From assembly GCA_016795325.1 (NCBI GenBank), contig JAEUHY010000015.1:558001-622000 (forward strand): DNA of 64,000 nt, written 5' to 3'. The notes beneath the pieces are model-generated. The model was not told the DNA's origin, ran no database searches, and was given only the letters and a program-made list of their open reading frames with translations. The stretch is from Planctomycetota bacterium. Its GTDB lineage: Bacteria > Planctomycetota > UBA1135 > GCA-002686595. A program made the position numbers and the translations under genes. How positions within the stretch are numbered: the stretch's first letter is position 1; each line of letters opens with the position of its first letter. Of this stretch, positions 25,203 through 38,030 are shown piece after piece.

Positions 25203-25620
25203 CCCCTTCCTTCGCGCCGCGCCTCTTCGGAGCACGACTCTGCGGGGGCCGAGAGGGGGGCGTTCGAACGGCGCGCTGCGTGCGCCGCTCGCCGACTCGA
25301 CGCTCCGCGTGGGTGGCGCGGAACGCGCTGAATGGGTCGGCTGGGGCAGCCCTCGCGCGTCGAGCGTCGGACGCGTCTTCGAGCTTCGGGATCCGGGTCC
25401 CACGTCCGTGCACGGCTGCGTCGCAGCTCGCGTGTGCGCCCGGCTTTGGCGCGCGCCGCGCCCGCGCCGTCGACGCACTTCGATATTTTGCTTGCGCCAA
25501 TCGAGAGCGGGCCGCAAAAGATGCGCCTCTCACCGGCCTCCGATCGCGGCTCGAGACGCGCACTTAGCGACCTCGATTCGATCACGGCTTTCCCGGCGGC
25601 GGCCGCGCCGCCTCCACACC
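25203..25620. other. Intergenic region between tRNA-Met and the acidic protein gene
   Basis: No protein or RNA gene I can support. An AT-rich patch (cgatattttgcttg, near 25480-25494) stands out in GC-rich DNA and may hold the -10 region for the downstream acidic protein gene (TATTTT), but no good -35 is present at the right distance. Confidence 0.45.
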
Positions 25621-25875
25621 ATGCAGATCTCCGACCTCAACCTCAGCAACGAGAGCGCGCTCGACCTCGAGCTTGACCTGCTCGAAGCCCCCGCGCTCGA
25701 CACCTCGAGCGCAGCCGAGGGCGACTACGACTACGACCTCGACTTCGACGATGACGACGACGACGAGGATGATGACGACGAAGACGACGACGAAGACGAG
25801 GAAGAGGACGAAGACGACGACGACGAGGATGACGACGACGACGACCCGTTCGAGGACGAGGACGAGGACGAGTGA
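25621..25875 (+). CDS. Extremely acidic small protein
   Basis: The 84-residue product has a normal-looking first third (MQISDLNLSNESALDLELDL then LEAPALDTSSA). After that it becomes almost pure aspartate and glutamate: from about residue 35 to the end nearly every residue is Asp or Glu, broken only by YDY, LDF and one PF pair. The DNA mixes GAC, GAT, GAG and GAA. This argues for selection on protein charge over simple slippage of one triplet. No cofactor or membrane motif. Such tails occur in nucleic-acid mimics, histone chaperones, metal buffers and ribosome-associated proteins; nothing here decides among them. A stop precedes an untranslated stretch and then the thiC riboswitch. ATG 25621 is the only sensible start. 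Confidence 0.7.
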   Translation: MQISDLNLSNESALDLELDLLEAPALDTSSAAEGDYDYDLDFDDDDDDEDDDDEDDDEDEEEDEDDDDEDDDDDDPFEDEDEDE

Positions 25876-26060
25876 TGCGTGTCGCGGCGTCGCACGGCTG
25901 CGCGACGCCGCATCCGCGCGGCGCCGAGTTCCGCCGCCCCGGTGCGGGCGGGGAACTGGCGCGCTGAACGCCGCTGTGAGAACCTGAGCCCGCTGCGGCG
26001 TCGACGGGGCGTTTCGTGCGCCCCGTGCGCCGCAGCCGAGAAGCTGGGGGCGTTGCGCTT

Positions 26061-27780
<1,720 letters not shown>

Positions 27781-27798
27781 GCTCGGCGCCGCGGTAAG

Positions 27799-27825
27799 CC
27801 GTCGCTCGCGCCACGCGAGCGACGG
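27799..27825. terminator. Perfect 12-bp hairpin between convergent genes
   Basis: CCGTCGCTCGCG, loop CCA, CGCGAGCGACGG. It lies 18 bases after the thiC stop and 12 bases from the end of the convergent amidohydrolase gene. There is no T-run on either side, so it is either a bidirectional hairpin stop or an RNA-protecting structure. Confidence 0.6.
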
Positions 27826-27837
27826 TTGCGCGCCCGT

Positions 27838-28749
27838 TCAGGCGCGCCCGAGCAGGCGCAGCGCGTTGCCGCGGAAGATCGCCTCGCGGGCCGCTTCGCC
27901 GACGCCGAGCGCATCGAGCGCGCTGCGTTGCTCGGCGAGCCGGTCCGCGCGCCAGCCGGCGGGGAAGGTGTTCGAGTCGGTGCCGAACAGGACGCGCTCG
28001 TGTCCGAACACGCGCAGCGCCGCGGCGAACACCTCGGCGAGCGTGAGCTGCGGCGCGTGCACGCCGATCCACGAGTTCGACGACGAGCTGTCGACGTGCA
28101 CGTTGGGGCACTGCGCGCCGACCAGCAGCGTTTCGCGCAGGAATCCCGCGCCGAAGTGCGGGATCACGAAGCGCGTGCGCGGGTGGCTGTTCGCCGCAGG
28201 CACGAGTTCGAGCGGGTTCGCAAAGCGCAGGTCCGCGGTGCGCGGGAAACCGAGCAGGTCGCGGATCTTCACCACCAGCAGCCCGCAGTGGACGTAGGCG
28301 ATCGCGCCGCGCCGTTCCAACACGTCGAGCAGCGGCGCGCACGCCTCGCTCGAGAGCGAGTAGTGGTGCAGCGCGGGAAACAGCAGAACGCCGGCGAATC
28401 CCTGCGTTCCGAGCAAGTCCTCGACGCGCTCCGCGCAGCCCGGCGCCTTGGGGTTGACCAGCGCGAACGGCGTGATGCGGCCGCGGGCGTGGCGTGCAGC
28501 CGCGGCGAGCGCCGCCGCTTCCTCGGGCGCGCTGGCGAAGGCGCACAGGTGCTCGACGTCGTGCCGCTCCATCTGCGCCAGCCAACGCTCGGTGTGCTGT
28601 TCGATGCTCGCCGGCGGCAACTCCAGCCCGGTGCGCTGCGCGAGCGCGGCGAGCTTCTCGTCGACGCTGCCGGGGCGCGGCGACTGCGAGGCGAGCGCCT
28701 CGAAGTAGCTGCGCGAGAACATGTGCATGTGGAAATCGATCACGCTCAC
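27838..28749 (-). CDS. Amidohydrolase-2 family TIM-barrel hydrolase
   Basis: The 303-residue product has the metal-site pattern of the amidohydrolase-2 (ACMSD-like) group: an opening IDFHMHMF (His7, His9), AYVHCG, FVIPHFGAGF and FGTDSNTFP near the end (catalytic Asp). The start at GTG 28749 is favoured by GGAG eight bases upstream. A second GTG lies 6 bases further in. Members decarboxylate or hydrolyse varied carbon-ring or amide substrates; none can be assigned. It is downstream of and probably co-transcribed with the FkbM methyltransferase gene (23-base gap). Confidence 0.8.
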   Translation of the reverse strand: MSVIDFHMHMFSRSYFEALASQSPRPGSVDEKLAALAQRTGLELPPASIEQHTERWLAQMERHDVEHLCAFASAPEEAAALAAAARHARGRITPFALVNPKAPGCAERVEDLLGTQGFAGVLLFPALHHYSLSSEACAPLLDVLERRGAIAYVHCGLLVVKIRDLLGFPRTADLRFANPLELVPAANSHPRTRFVIPHFGAGFLRETLLVGAQCPNVHVDSSSSNSWIGVHAPQLTLAEVFAAALRVFGHERVLFGTDSNTFPAGWRADRLAEQRSALDALGVGEAAREAIFRGNALRLLGRA

Positions 28750-28772
28750 GGGCAGTTCTCCGACACGGATCC

Positions 28773-29609
28773 CTAGTCTTCCTTGAGGCTGCGCACGAAC
28801 CCGTGCAGGCGCGCCTTCGCGCCCAGCACGTGGAAGCTCGTTCCGCGCGCCCCGTACAGATCGATGCCGCCCTTGACGCGGTCGCGGCGCTCGACCTGCG
28901 CCAAGATGCGGTCGACGCTCATCGGGTACGGCGCGTTCGTTGCTTTGCCGAGCGTGAAGCCGAGCGCGCTGAGGTGCTCGAGCAACTGTCGGCCGCTCGC
29001 GCCGCGCAGGGCGTAGGGCCAGAACTCGATCAACAATCCGAGCACCGGGCTGGCGGCGAGCAGCTTGCGCGCGCCCTGCAACGCGAGCCACTCCGAGCCC
29101 TGCGTGTCGATCTTGAGCATGCGCACCGGACCCTGGACGAACTCGTCCACCGGCGCGACTTGGATCTCGACCTCGCGTCCTGCGCCCATGTCTCCGGGCC
29201 GTGCTGCGCCGGCTTCGAGCACGCGGTTGTCGCCGAAGTTGTCGCTGGCGAGCGCGATGCGCGCGGTGGCGCGCTCGGCGCCGGCGGCGACGCGGTGCAC
29301 GTGCGCGCGACCGGGGCGGCGCGCGAGCGCCCGCTGCACGTTGCGTTCGCACACCGCGGCGATCTCGGGCGCCGGCTCGAACGCGTGCACCTGCGCTCCG
29401 GCGAGGATCGCTTGCACGGCGAACCAACCGACGTTCGCGCCCAGATCGACAGCCGTGGCGCCGGGCGCGAGGTGAGCTCGGAACAGCGCCGTCTCGTGGT
29501 CGGCCCAGGCGCCTCGTTCGATCGCCGGCCCGATGATCGTGTCGCCGGCGAGCACCTCGAACTCCAGGTCGAGGGCGCCGATGCGAACCGTGCGTGTCGC
29601 TGCGCTCAT
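28773..29609 (-). CDS. FkbM-family methyltransferase
   Basis: The 278-residue product has the FkbM layout: TAVDLGANVGWFAV (SAM-binding glycine loop near 55), AFEPAPEIAAVCERN (acidic residue binding the SAM ribose), SDNFGDNRV and MLKIDTQGSEW near 170, the family's second signature. FkbM proteins O-methylate sugars or polyketides. No glycosyltransferase or polyketide genes lie next to it, so the substrate is open. ATG 29609 is used; a GTG two codons upstream is possible, and neither has a clear ribosome-binding site. Confidence 0.85.
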   Translation of the reverse strand: MSAATRTVRIGALDLEFEVLAGDTIIGPAIERGAWADHETALFRAHLAPGATAVDLGANVGWFAVQAILAGAQVHAFEPAPEIAAVCERNVQRALARRPGRAHVHRVAAGAERATARIALASDNFGDNRVLEAGAARPGDMGAGREVEIQVAPVDEFVQGPVRMLKIDTQGSEWLALQGARKLLAASPVLGLLIEFWPYALRGASGRQLLEHLSALGFTLGKATNAPYPMSVDRILAQVERRDRVKGGIDLYGARGTSFHVLGAKARLHGFVRSLKED

Positions 29610-29990
29610 CCACACGACTCTAGTGTCCCGTTCCCGAATTTCGTCGCCTATCTCGATGGCCTCGCCGGCCCTGGCGGCGTGGCGCCGGTTCGGCGACGAG
29701 AGTCGGGTCGCCTGGAATCCTCGCGCCCTGCCAGGACTGCAGACTCCGGCGCCATCTTCGGCGAACTTTCACAAGGATGCGCGTCAGCGGGAGCGACGTG
29801 CATGGTCGCTGAGAAGCTCTCGCGTCCCACGAAGCCGCAGCCGGGCAGGTGGAGCCGGCGTTCGCGGCAGTGAGCTCATGAAGAGGTCGGGCGCACCCGC
29901 CGCTCGGATGCTGATCCACGGCGGGTTCGCGCGAAGCCGACGCGTCGACCCGTCGGCGACGCGGGCCTTTCGCGGACGGGCCTCGAGGCC
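29610..29990. other. Intergenic region with no supported gene
   Basis: About 380 bases between two minus-strand genes. Only short Arg-rich frames. A small palindrome GGCCTCGAGGCC (29982-29993) overlaps the end of the pseudopilin gene; there is no T-run. Confidence 0.5.
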
Positions 29991-30503
29991 TCAGTCGTAC
30001 GCGGCGCCGCCGCCGGTCACGTACGCGAACTCGCTCGTCCAATCGCGCCGCGGGCACTTGAACACGCCCAGGTGCTTCTGCCGCGCGCCAGCCGTTTCGA
30101 AGTTGCGGATGCCGAGCACGAAGAACGGTTCGGGCGCCACGCAGTTGAAGGCCCCCGAGTTGTAGCGGAAGTAGCGGTAGTGGTGGTTCTCGTCGTTGCG
30201 CGGGTCGCGCGGCATCTCGCTCAAGTAGCCCGCCTGCACGAGGACGCTCAGGAACTCGCCGTCGTGGGACACATCCCAGCCGCCGTAGCTGGCGTTGCCG
30301 CGGCCGACGGGATAGGCGCCGGTGTCGAGCTTGTATTGCTCGAGCGCGTCGCGCACGGCGAGCAGGTCGGTGACTCGGCGTTCGTCGCGCGAGACCGCCA
30401 GACGCTGCGTCAACCTCGGCGCGAGCACGCCCGCCAGCAGGCCGAGGATCGCGATCACGAAAACCAGCTCGAGCAACGTGAAGGCGTTCCGGGGTGTGCG
30501 CAT
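29991..30503 (-). CDS. Type II secretion/type IV pilus pseudopilin (GspG-like), divergent from the operon
   Basis: The 170-residue product begins MRTPRNAFTLLELVFVIAIL, a class III prepilin signal: short basic leader, cleavage before Phe8 and Glu at mature position 5. A hydrophobic helix follows to about residue 29. The body has the GspG-like phrase LEQYKLDTGAYPVG and several aromatic and cysteine residues (NCVAPEP, FKCPRRDW). It would be processed by a prepilin peptidase that is not in this window. It is on the opposite strand, 186 bases from the first gene of the secretion operon, so the two share a divergent promoter region. Confidence 0.9.
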   Translation of the reverse strand: MRTPRNAFTLLELVFVIAILGLLAGVLAPRLTQRLAVSRDERRVTDLLAVRDALEQYKLDTGAYPVGRGNASYGGWDVSHDGEFLSVLVQAGYLSEMPRDPRNDENHHYRYFRYNSGAFNCVAPEPFFVLGIRNFETAGARQKHLGVFKCPRRDWTSEFAYVTGGGAAYD

Positions 30504-30689
30504 GGTGGCGGGGCTGGCCTGCGGCGGGAAAGCACTTCGGACCGTGCGCGGAGCGACTTGGGGGCAGCCGTGGGCGGCGCCTCAAGTCGGTCCCACGGTT
30601 GGGCCGAAGACCCCTGGCAGTCGCGTCGTCGGCGGGCCTTCCCCTTGCTCGCCGCGGGCGCGGCGCCTCATCCCCGAAGGCTCACCCCG

Positions 30690-32162
30690 ATGCCTCAGAA
30701 CTCCAGTCAGCGCTCCGCGGAGCGACTGGCCGTGCTCCATCTCACGCCGGAAAGCGCGGAGTGGCTCGACCCGTGCGAGCCCGGCGCCGTGCGCTACGCC
30801 AAGGTTCCGGTGTTGGGTTCCTCAGCGGCCGATCTCGCGTCGGCCGCGGAAGAGGCTCGCGCGCAGGCCGGCGGACCGCGCAGGCGCTGCGTGTTGGCGC
30901 TCGGCGGAAAACTCGTCGAACAGCGCGTGCTCGGCCTGCCCGAACTGCCGCGGCGCGACCTCGAGCGTGTGCTGCCGCGCAAGGCCGCCAACCTGCTCGG
31001 AGTCGATGCGGAGCAAGCGCTGTACTGCGCGCTCCCGCTGGCGCGTGAACGGCGCGTAGCGGCCGAGGCCGGCACGGAGAGCAAGTGGTTCCTGCTCGCG
31101 ATGCGCCGCGCGTTGATCACGCCGCTGACCCACGCGCTGCACAAGAGCGACTTCGAGATCGAACGCCTGGCCTCGCCCGCCATGGCGCGACTGTGCTTCG
31201 CGCAGAGCCTGCGCACCGACGCCGCGGCTCCGTGCATCGTGGTCGACGTCGATACCGACTCGGTCGTCGTGAGCCTCATCCAGGCCGACGATCTGCGCAT
31301 GCAGAATCGCCTGCTGGGCGGCTTCGAGTCGACGCCGACGATGGCGATGACCCTGATCCAGGAGGTGAAGACCTTCGATGCGTTCTGGCGCAAGGTGAGC
31401 CGCGGAGAAGGCGTCAAGCAGGTGGTCGTGCTCGGCATGGACGTCGAACGCTCGCGGCTGTTCGGCAACGCCATCATCACGGCCTTGCCGGGCGCGGCGG
31501 TGCGCCTGCGGCCGGACGAGAGCGATGAACTCAAGGCGCCCGAACAGCGCGCCCTGACCGCGCGCGTGCTGTCGCTCTCGGCCTGTCGCGCAACGGGCTC
31601 GCTCGCACTCGAAGCTTCCTTGCCGACGCCGCCGAAACTCGCGCTCGTCGCCGGCGTCGCGGGCGCCGCGCTGCTCGTCACCGGCAGCATCGGCGCGGTG
31701 ATGCACGACTCCCTCGCGCGCGAGCTCCACGCGCTGCGCAGCGCACGCATGTCGATGGACGCCGTCAGCGGCGATCTCGCAACGCTCTCCGAGCGCAACC
31801 GGCGCACCCAGGCGTTGCTGGACGAGTTGCAAGTCGAGACCGACCGACTCGTGGCGCGTCTGGATTGGGGCGCGCCGCTCGCGCCCACGCTCGAGGCGCT
31901 GGTCGGAGTCGTCGACGGCCAGGCTCAGTTGCGCTCCTTCTCGCTCCAACGCTTTGGTTCGCAGGGCGAGGTGCGCTTCAGCGGCGTCGCCCCAGCCGAT
32001 CCGCTCGACGCTGTGCGCGCGCTCAAGACGATCGAATCCGGTCTCGAGCGATGCGCCACGCTCGCCGACGTGCGTGTCTCGCCGCTCGAGATCCGCGGCC
32101 GGCTCGAGCCGGGCGACGGTGCGCCCTTCGACGGCGCCGCGAGCTGGGAGTCCGCGCGATGA
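30690..32162 (+). CDS. GspL/PilM-N-like assembly-platform protein
   Basis: The 490-residue product has an N-terminal cytoplasmic region with actin-like/PilM features (PCIVVDVDTDSVVVSLIQ near 185-200), one membrane helix at about 313-335 (ALVAGVAGAALLVTGSIGAV), a helical stretch and a small periplasmic alpha/beta domain. That order is the GspL plan, equivalent to PilM plus PilN in one chain. It would bind the GspE ATPase inside and the GspM-like neighbour outside. ATG 30690 follows a GAAGG box; the long frame upstream is anti-sense to the pseudopilin gene. Stop and next start overlap (ATGA). Confidence 0.75.
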   Translation: MPQNSSQRSAERLAVLHLTPESAEWLDPCEPGAVRYAKVPVLGSSAADLASAAEEARAQAGGPRRRCVLALGGKLVEQRVLGLPELPRRDLERVLPRKAANLLGVDAEQALYCALPLARERRVAAEAGTESKWFLLAMRRALITPLTHALHKSDFEIERLASPAMARLCFAQSLRTDAAAPCIVVDVDTDSVVVSLIQADDLRMQNRLLGGFESTPTMAMTLIQEVKTFDAFWRKVSRGEGVKQVVVLGMDVERSRLFGNAIITALPGAAVRLRPDESDELKAPEQRALTARVLSLSACRATGSLALEASLPTPPKLALVAGVAGAALLVTGSIGAVMHDSLARELHALRSARMSMDAVSGDLATLSERNRRTQALLDELQVETDRLVARLDWGAPLAPTLEALVGVVDGQAQLRSFSLQRFGSQGEVRFSGVAPADPLDAVRALKTIESGLERCATLADVRVSPLEIRGRLEPGDGAPFDGAASWESAR

Positions 32163-32803
32163 CGCGCCACTCCTCGGGGCGCATGTCGAACGTTCCGCGC
32201 GGCATCTTGCTGCGCGCGAGTTCGATTCTGGGCCCCTCCATGGTCGCGCTCATCGCGCTCGCCGGCGTGACCACGCCGCCCGCGCTCTCGATTCGCGAGG
32301 CGCGCGATGCGCTGAACCTCTCGCGCGCTCGCAGCGTGCAGTACGTGCGCGAGCGCAACCAACGCAAGCACTTTGACGCGGATGAGGTCGAGTCGCGCGC
32401 GCGCCGCGCCCTCGCCGCCGCCCGGGAGCAGACGCCCGCGGCGCTCGACCTCGTGGTCGCGCAGGGCGCCGTGCGGATGGCGTGCGAGCGCGCGGGCCTC
32501 GAGCTCGAGTCGCTCACCGTCGGCGCCGAACGGGACACGGGGCTTGCGGCCACGACCGATCGCATCGTCGTGCAGTGCTTCGAATTGATCGGCGCCGGCT
32601 CGCTGGGCGCCCTGGTGCGGTTGGAAGGCGAATTGGCGGCGCTCGGTTACCCCGCGTGCGTCACCGAAGCCACCTTCGACTTGCCTGACGCTCACGGTCG
32701 CGGCGCGCAGGGGCGAGTGCAACTCGGCCTGTTCCACCGTGCACCTCCGCTCCCCCCCGTCGCCGAAGGCGATCCCCTCACCTCCGCCGAAGAATCGCAG
32801 TGA
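32159..32803 (+). CDS. GspM/PilO-like inner-membrane protein
   Basis: The 214-residue product has one membrane segment at about 15-34 (LRASSILGPSMVALIALAGV), a helical region to about 95 and a small alpha/beta end with the strand TTDRIVVQCFELIGAGSLGALVRLEGELAALGY. This is a PilO/GspM-type ferredoxin-like domain. Assignment rests mainly on size, topology and position between the GspL-like and GspC-like genes. Start and stop overlap both neighbours, so translation is coupled. Confidence 0.65.
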   Translation: MTRHSSGRMSNVPRGILLRASSILGPSMVALIALAGVTTPPALSIREARDALNLSRARSVQYVRERNQRKHFDADEVESRARRALAAAREQTPAALDLVVAQGAVRMACERAGLELESLTVGAERDTGLAATTDRIVVQCFELIGAGSLGALVRLEGELAALGYPACVTEATFDLPDAHGRGAQGRVQLGLFHRAPPLPPVAEGDPLTSAEESQ

Positions 32804-33735
32804 TCTCGACTCGCAAGAAACTTGTGTACGGAGTGGTGCTGGTCGCCGCATCCGGACTGTTCGCCAACGAACTCGTGAACGCGACGCGCTCCGAGCCGCT
32901 GTTCACCCCGATCGAACGGGCGGCGGACGCCGAGAACGAACTGGGTTCGATCGAGGACGGCGCTCCGACGCCGCAGTTCGACGATCCTGCGGCGCAGGCG
33001 CTGCAAACGCAGCCCGCGCAGGCTGATCAGGACAAGCCGGAGCTCGGCGCTGTGCTCGCGTCGCTCGAAGCGGCGTTGGAGCGACTCGACGCGGCGCCGG
33101 CGGGGGCCGACGGGCGGCGTGTCGATGCGCTGATGCGCCAGCAGCGTCCCAAGCACGCGTCCGAACCGACGGCGGAGGGGCTTCCCGCCGCGACGGCATC
33201 ATCGTCGCTCACGTCTGCGATGTTCGCCGCGCCGCCGGCCCTCGACGAAACGGTCGCGCGCCGCCGCGAAGACGGCGATCGGCGCGCGCGCTTGCAGAGC
33301 TTCTTGGAGGAGTCGCCGTTGAGCGGCGTCGTGTGCAGTGCGGGCGGAGGTGTCGCCATGTTCGGCGGGCGCATCGTGCGCACGGGCGAGAATCTGCTCG
33401 GCGACGACGGGCTCGTGAAGTCGTGCACGCCGCAGGGCGTCGGAGTTCTGCTCGCCGGGAGCGAGGTCTGGATTCCGATGCCTGCGGTGCGTGTGCGGCC
33501 GGCCGCGAGCTCCGCGAACAACCCGAGCCCTGGCGCAGGCGCCGTGACTCCGTCGTCGGCCCAGAGCGCGCCCGCGCCGAACTCGCCCGGCATGACGCCT
33601 GGCACGACCCCCGGCACGACGCCCAGCGCCGTGGGCAACGAAGCGTCGAACGCCTCGCAGGCTGCGCCGCCGAGCGACGCCGGCTCGGGCGGCGCGAACC
33701 GCGCCGACGCGGAGCGCACGGGAGGCCAGCAATGA
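32800..33735 (+). CDS. GspC/PilP-like periplasmic connector protein
   Basis: The 311-residue product has an N-terminal anchor (KLVYGVVLVAASGLFANEL) and a long disordered Pro/Ala/Gln-rich linker. A compact domain at about 175-230 (SGVVCSAGGGVAMFGGRIVRTG then VGVLLAGSEVWIPMP) has the strand order of the PilP/GspC homology region that contacts the secretin. The C-terminal 80 residues are low-complexity (MTPGTTPGTTPSA). The GTG start overlaps the previous stop. The low-complexity tail is unusual for GspC and may be species-specific. Confidence 0.65.
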   Translation: MISTRKKLVYGVVLVAASGLFANELVNATRSEPLFTPIERAADAENELGSIEDGAPTPQFDDPAAQALQTQPAQADQDKPELGAVLASLEAALERLDAAPAGADGRRVDALMRQQRPKHASEPTAEGLPAATASSSLTSAMFAAPPALDETVARRREDGDRRARLQSFLEESPLSGVVCSAGGGVAMFGGRIVRTGENLLGDDGLVKSCTPQGVGVLLAGSEVWIPMPAVRVRPAASSANNPSPGAGAVTPSSAQSAPAPNSPGMTPGTTPGTTPSAVGNEASNASQAAPPSDAGSGGANRADAERTGGQQ

Positions 33736-35170
33736 AGTGCACGACGATCTTCGGCTGCGCGGCGCTCGCCGCCGTCTTGGGCTGCGAAGCCGTGCAGCCG
33801 ACGCTGCTCGATCGCCAGGGCGATGCGCCGCTCGATCCGCAGAGCGTGCCTGTCGCGCTCTCCGATGAATACCCGGATCTATTGCCAGGACCCGATCCGC
33901 TGCCCGGCGCCGACTCGGATGGAGCGCAGACGCTGCCGCGTCCCAAGATCGGCGGCGACGAGCTGCTCGCCGTGGAGTTCCGCGACGCCGCGCTCAGCCA
34001 GGTCGTGCATTTCCTCGCCGACAGCGCGGGCATCAACCTCTACCTCGGCGCCGACCTCGACACGCGCGTCGACGTGTCCTTCAAGAGCATCACGTTGAAC
34101 GACGCGCTGCACGCGCTGCTCGAGCGCAACGGACGCCGCCTGGTCGAGTCGCCGCCGGGAGTGTTCTGGGTCGAGCGCAACGACGGCTCGCAGGTGGCGA
34201 CGGCCAGCTTCCGCGCGCACTCGATCGACCTGACGAACGCGCTCCAGAATCTGCGTTTGCTGGTGTCGCAGGCGACGACCATCGTGCTCGAGCCGACCCA
34301 GAACCTGATCGTCGTGCGCGGCGCGCAGTCGGACATCGACAACGTGCGGCGCTATCTCGCCGAGGCCGATCAGAGCCAGAAGCAGGTGCTCATCGAAGTG
34401 CGCATCCTCGAGGTGCTGCTCGGCGATTCGTTCGAGCTCGGGCTCACGCACGATGTGGCCGGATCTGCGAACGGCCACCTGTTCTCGCTGATGCAGAACC
34501 TGTCGGCGACGTCGAACGCTTTCGAACTCACCTTCGACTCCGAGGATGGCGACGTGGCGTCGACCATCCAGGCGCTGCGTCGCTTGACCGGCACGGATCT
34601 GGTGAGTTCGCCGCGTGTGCTCGCCTTGACCGGCGCGGAAGCGTCGATCGAAGTGATCCGCGAAGTGCCGTACATCAACGTGACGAGCACGCAGACCGCC
34701 AGCGGCGCCGGGCAAGGCACGAACGTCGTGCAGGAAGTGCAGTTCAAGGAAGCCGGCGTGAAGCTCAAGGTCACGCCGACGATCCAGAACGACGGCTCCG
34801 TGCGCATCGTCATCAGTCAGGAACTGAGCGAAGTCGTCGACGTCTTCAATCAGATCCCGGTCCTCGACAGGCGAGTGATCAACAGCAGCTTCCTGGTCAA
34901 CGATCGCAGCACGGTCGTGCTCGGCGGCCTGATGCAGAACAAGCGCACGCAAGTGGACCGCGGCGTGCCGGGGCTGATGGAGATCCCCTGGCTCGGTCGC
35001 TTGTTCCGCTCCGACGACGACGATCTCGACAAGCGCGAGCTGATCGTGTTCTTGACGCCGCGCATCGTGAAGCCCGAGGAAGCAGCGTCGCTCAAGGACG
35101 CGTTCCGTCGCACGTACACCCAACGCGTGCGCGACACGGGCGTGCTCTCCCACGTGGAGCGAACGAACAA

Positions 35171-35174
<4 letters not shown>
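33732..35174 (+). CDS. gspD: Type II/IV secretin (GspD/PilQ-like), lipoprotein
   Basis: The 480-residue product is a compact secretin. It has a lipoprotein signal ending VLGC18, an N0-type domain (LLAVEFRDAALSQVVHFLA), and one N1/secretin-N domain (TNALQNLRLL, LIVVRGAQSDIDNVRRYL). The C-terminal barrel domain has VLIEVRILEV, VSSPRVLALTGAEASI, GVKLKVTPTIQNDGSV and VVLGGLMQNKRT with LGRLFRSD. It would form the outer-membrane channel. The short periplasmic part (one N domain instead of three) is closer to minimal or pilus-type secretins. Translation is coupled to both neighbours. Confidence 0.93.
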
Positions 35175-36833
<1,659 letters not shown>

Positions 36834-36847
<14 letters not shown>

Positions 36848-38030
36848 GTACGTCGCCGTCCAGGCGGACGGCGCTGTGGTCATGGGCCGTTCGACGGCGC
36901 GCGACGAGTTGGACCTCGACCGCGAACTCGAGACGCGCGGTTTGGTGTTGTCGCAGGCCAAGGTCGTCATCTCGCAGCAGCGCGTGCGCCGATCGAAACT
37001 GGCGCACGATGACCTGATCACGCTGACGACGCAGCTGGCGACGATCACGTCCGCCGGCGTGCACATCGTCGCCGGACTCGAAGGCATCGGACAGCGCCTG
37101 GAACGTCCCTCCAGCCGGCGCGTGATCGAAGACATCGTGCGCAGTCTGCGGCAAGGTTCGATGCTCTCCGATGCGCTCGACCGTCACCCGCGTTCCTTCC
37201 CGGACGTGTACCGGGCCTCGGTCCGCGCGGGCGAAGCCTCCGGAGCGCTCGACACGGTGCTCACGCGCCTCGCCAAGCACCTCGAGTGGTCGCGCGCGAT
37301 CAAAGCGACTGCGGCGCAGGCCCTGATCTACCCCGGCATCCTGATGTGCGCGCTGGCAGGACTGATCGGAATCCTGCTGTATTTCGTGTTGCCGCGCATC
37401 CTGACCCTGTTTCCCGGCGGACGCGAGCAGTTGCCCGAGGAGACGCGCATGGTGCTCGCCGCGTCGGACTTCGTCGTGAACAACATCGTCTGGATCCTGC
37501 TGACGCTCGTTGCCCTCGTGGCGGGGTACGTCGCCGCGCGCAAAAACCCCAGCGGGGCCGTTGCGCTCGCGAAGTTCCAGCTCGCCCTACCGAAGTTCGG
37601 CAAGGTGGCGCGCCAGCTGGCGATCTCGCGTTTCGCGGCGACCGCGAGCGTTCTCCAGGAGGCGGGTTGCGACGTCTTCACGATGCTCAACGTGGCCGGG
37701 GCGACCTGCGGAAACGCCGCGCTCGCGGCGTCGTTCTCGCGCGCGAGCGAACGCGTGCGGCGCGGCCAGACGATCACGCAGGGCCTCGAAGCGGAGCCCA
37801 ACATGGACCCGATGCTCGTGCAGATGGTGGCGGTGGGGGAGCAGTCCGGCGAACTCGATCGCTGCCTGTCGCGACTGGCGGCCTACTACGACGACGAGAT
37901 TCCACGCGCCGTGAAGCGCTTCATGGCGATCCTCGAACCGTCGATGCTCGCCGCGGCCGGCGCGCTCGTCGGCGTGATCCTGCTCGCCGCCCTGGCCCCG
38001 ATCTTCAAGCTCTACGAGACGATCGGATGA
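36834..38030 (+). CDS. gspF: Type II secretion inner-membrane platform protein GspF
   Basis: The 398-residue product has the duplicated T2SSF domain: LTTQLATITSAGVHIVAGLE in the first half, and FAATASVLQEAGCDVFTMLN in the second. Membrane helices lie between the two (AGLIGILLYFVLPRIL, VNNIVWILLTLVAL) and one at the C-terminus (VGVILLAALAPIFKLYE). The GTG at 36834 is the start, supported by AGGAAG four to nine bases upstream; it lies within the end of gspE. The stop overlaps the pseudopilin ATG. Confidence 0.95.

Noticed and set aside
30072..30689. N-terminal extension of the GspL-like protein by about 200 residues
   Set aside because: The extension is antisense to the divergent pseudopilin gene and has shadow-type composition; a ribosome-binding site precedes ATG 30690.
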